63,144 nt of DNA from the NCBI GenBank assembly GCA_964389025.1, contig CAYMCQ010000016.1, forward strand, positions 1 to 63,144, given 5' to 3'. This DNA comes from CAYMCQ01 sp964389025. Its GTDB lineage: Bacteria > Verrucomicrobiota > Verrucomicrobiia > Limisphaerales > CAYMCQ01. Positions 61,991 to 63,144 of the stretch are shown here, piece by piece. The first letter of the stretch is position 1, and every line of letters starts with the position of its first letter. The position numbers were made by a program, and so were the translations under genes. The notes below the pieces were generated by a model. It saw only the letters and a program-made list of their open reading frames with translations, did not search any database and was not told the origin of the DNA.

Positions 61991-62068
61991 TTGGACTGCG
62001 CCAGTCCTCTGGCGCTTTCTATGAGGCTCCCGGCGTTCCCAAAGCGGCAGAGGACTGCCGCAGTCCAA
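61991..62068. repeat. TTGGACTGCG inverted repeat before the FG-GAP gene
   Basis: 28-bp arms (61991-62018 and 62041-62068) match at 26 positions, loop 22 nt. It lies 68 bp upstream of the FG-GAP start. Confidence 0.9.
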
Positions 62069-62136
62069 GACGCTGTCGCGCTGAACCGTGAGTGTGAGGC
62101 GCTCGAACGCGTGCAGACCAAACCAAAACGAATCGT

Positions 62137-63144
62137 ATGAAAACCATCCTTTCGAAAATCATCGCGATCAGTTGCTTGCTCGCTCCGTTGGCGGGACTGG
62201 CCCAGAACGCCACTTTGATCACCACCTTCACCAATCCCACTCCGGCGGTCAGCGACTCTTTCGGCTTCTCGATGGCTGCGGTGGGGAGCGACCGGGTGCT
62301 CATTGGCGCGTCTCAGGACGACACGGGCGCGGCGAATGCCGGGGCGGCGTATCTGTTCAGCGCCAACGGCACGTTGCTGACCACCTTCACCAATCCCACC
62401 CCGGCGGTCGGCGACTTTTTCGGCAAATCGGTGGCGGCGTTGGGGAGCGACCGGGTGCTCATCGGCGCGTATCTGGACAACACGGGCGCTTCGGATGCCG
62501 GGGCGGCGTATTTGTTCAGCACCAACGGCACGTTGCTGACCACCTTCACCAAGCCCACCCCGCAAACCTTCGACGCGTTCGGTTTCTCGGTTGCGGCGGT
62601 GGGGAGCGACCGGGTGCTCATCGGCGCGCTTGGGGACAACACGGGCGCTTTGACTGCCGGGGCGGCGTATCTGTTCAGCACCAACGCCACGTTGCTGGCC
62701 ACCTTTACCAATCCCACCCCGGCGGGCGACGACTATTTCGGCATCTCGCTGGCGGCGGTGGGGAGCGACCGCGTGCTCATTGGCGCACTTTTTGACGACA
62801 CGGGCGCGACGGATGCCGGGGCGGCGTATCTGTTCAGCACCAACGGCACGTTGCTGACCACCTTCACCAATCCCACCCCGGCGATCAGCGACCAGTTCGG
62901 CAACTCGGTGGCGGCGGTGGGGAGCGATCGCGTGCTCATCGGCGCGTATGGGGACAACACGGGCGCGGGGGATGCCGGGGCGGCGTATCTGTTCAGCACC
63001 AACGGCACGTTGCTGACCACCTTCNNNNNNNNNNNNNNNNNNNNNNNNNNNNNNNNNNNNNNNNNNNNNNNNNNNNNNNNNNNNNNNNNNNNNNNNNNNN
63101 NNNNNNNNNNNNNNNNNNNNNNNNACCAATCCCACCCCGGCGGT
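62137..63144 (+). CDS. Secreted FG-GAP-like repeat protein, 3' incomplete
   Basis: The ATG at 62137 opens a signal peptide (MKTILSKIIAISCLLAPLAGLAQ) followed by tandem 53-residue FG-GAP-like blades: FGFSMAAVGSDRVLIGA, DDTGAANAGAAYLFS and LLTTFTNPTPA. Six units (first incomplete) at a fixed 159-bp period reach 63024, then a 100-N gap; sequence resumes with TNPTPA. It runs off the right edge. Such repeats form a beta-propeller-like calcium-binding surface structure (family knowledge). The long minus-strand ORF across it is a shadow. Confidence 0.85.
   Translation, partial: MKTILSKIIAISCLLAPLAGLAQNATLITTFTNPTPAVSDSFGFSMAAVGSDRVLIGASQDDTGAANAGAAYLFSANGTLLTTFTNPTPAVGDFFGKSVAALGSDRVLIGAYLDNTGASDAGAAYLFSTNGTLLTTFTKPTPQTFDAFGFSVAAVGSDRVLIGALGDNTGALTAGAAYLFSTNATLLATFTNPTPAGDDYFGISLAAVGSDRVLIGALFDDTGATDAGAAYLFSTNGTLLTTFTNPTPAISDQFGNSVAAVGSDRVLIGAYGDNTGAGDAGAAYLFSTNGTLLTTFXXXXXXXXXXXXXXXXXXXXXXXXXXXXXXXXXXQSHPGG
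63025..63124. other. 100-N scaffold gap
   Basis: Exactly 100 N, a placeholder length. Sequence on both sides fits consecutive FG-GAP units: the pre-gap end TTGCTGACCACCTTC would directly join ACCAATCCCACC after the gap, so the true gap could be zero or a multiple of 159 bp. Confidence 0.95.

Noticed and set aside
61861..63135. 424-residue minus-strand ORF over the FG-GAP gene
   Set aside because: It is the complement of the 159-bp repeat array, crosses the N gap, and has monotonous GGQQRAVGAEQIRRPGI repeats; the plus frame has a signal peptide and FG-GAP motifs.
1..63144. tRNA, rRNA, prophage or insertion sequence
   Set aside because: I saw no T-loop-like clusters, rRNA motifs, transposase or phage structural genes by eye; a tRNAscan or Rfam search would be needed to exclude short RNAs.

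Overview
The window reads as a draft or metagenome-assembled contig from a GC-rich, Gram-negative heterotroph of the Verrucomicrobiota, probably a Limisphaerales/Pedosphaera-like lineage (inference). The clues are large Cys-rich DUF11-type surface proteins, secreted hydrolases including two neutral-ceramidase-like proteins, a eukaryote-type HisA, TMTC-like TPR membrane proteins, heptose and UDP-uronate sugar genes, and many dispersed palindromic repeats that run into coding sequences. Both contig edges lie in tandem protein repeats, and a 100-N scaffold gap lies near the right end, so both terminal genes are incomplete.

Layout. 1-6.2 kb: two repeat-built surface proteins. 6.4-13.9 kb: M24 and YugP-like peptidases, an RpoD-like sigma factor, apt, a PAP2-ArnT-like fusion, an OGG1-type glycosylase and comB. 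14-20 kb: a TPR membrane protein, DUF4202, hisA and a secreted metzincin. 20-27 kb: thiG, a RelE-type toxin-antitoxin pair, a heptose kinase, then a co-oriented panB-moaC-mogA-lipoprotein-AONS-like-ribBA run. 27.5-38.1 kb, all minus strand: a tight luxE-L,D-transpeptidase-MFS-luxC operon, then queD, a small lipoprotein, guaA and mfd. 38.3-42 kb: WbpO/TviB- and WbpP-like enzymes that should supply UDP-GalNAcA for surface glycans, then purA behind a promoter plus terminator-like leader. 42-58 kb: small membrane proteins, DUF5069, PhyH, and a run of secreted catabolic proteins (penicillin-acylase family, TIM-barrel hydrolase-like, two ceramidases, purple acid phosphatase-like, PQQ propeller, beta-helix plus GH43-like). 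58-61.6 kb: an acyl-CoA dehydrogenase / APH-kinase / MetE-like operon. 62.1 kb to the end: an FG-GAP-like protein running through the scaffold gap.

The most unusual feature is not a gene. At least 25 loci carry short word-iterated inverted repeats from several sequence families. Many sit between genes, but twelve lie inside six genes without breaking the frame (four in mfd, three in luxE, two in the TPR protein, one each in luxC, hisA and the PAP2-ArnT fusion). Others supply the C-termini of the OGG1-like protein and MoaC, and the ribosome-binding region plus signal-peptide core of a secreted phosphatase. This looks like a mobile or self-propagating palindrome system that is tolerated as protein sequence, and it is the main lead from the window.
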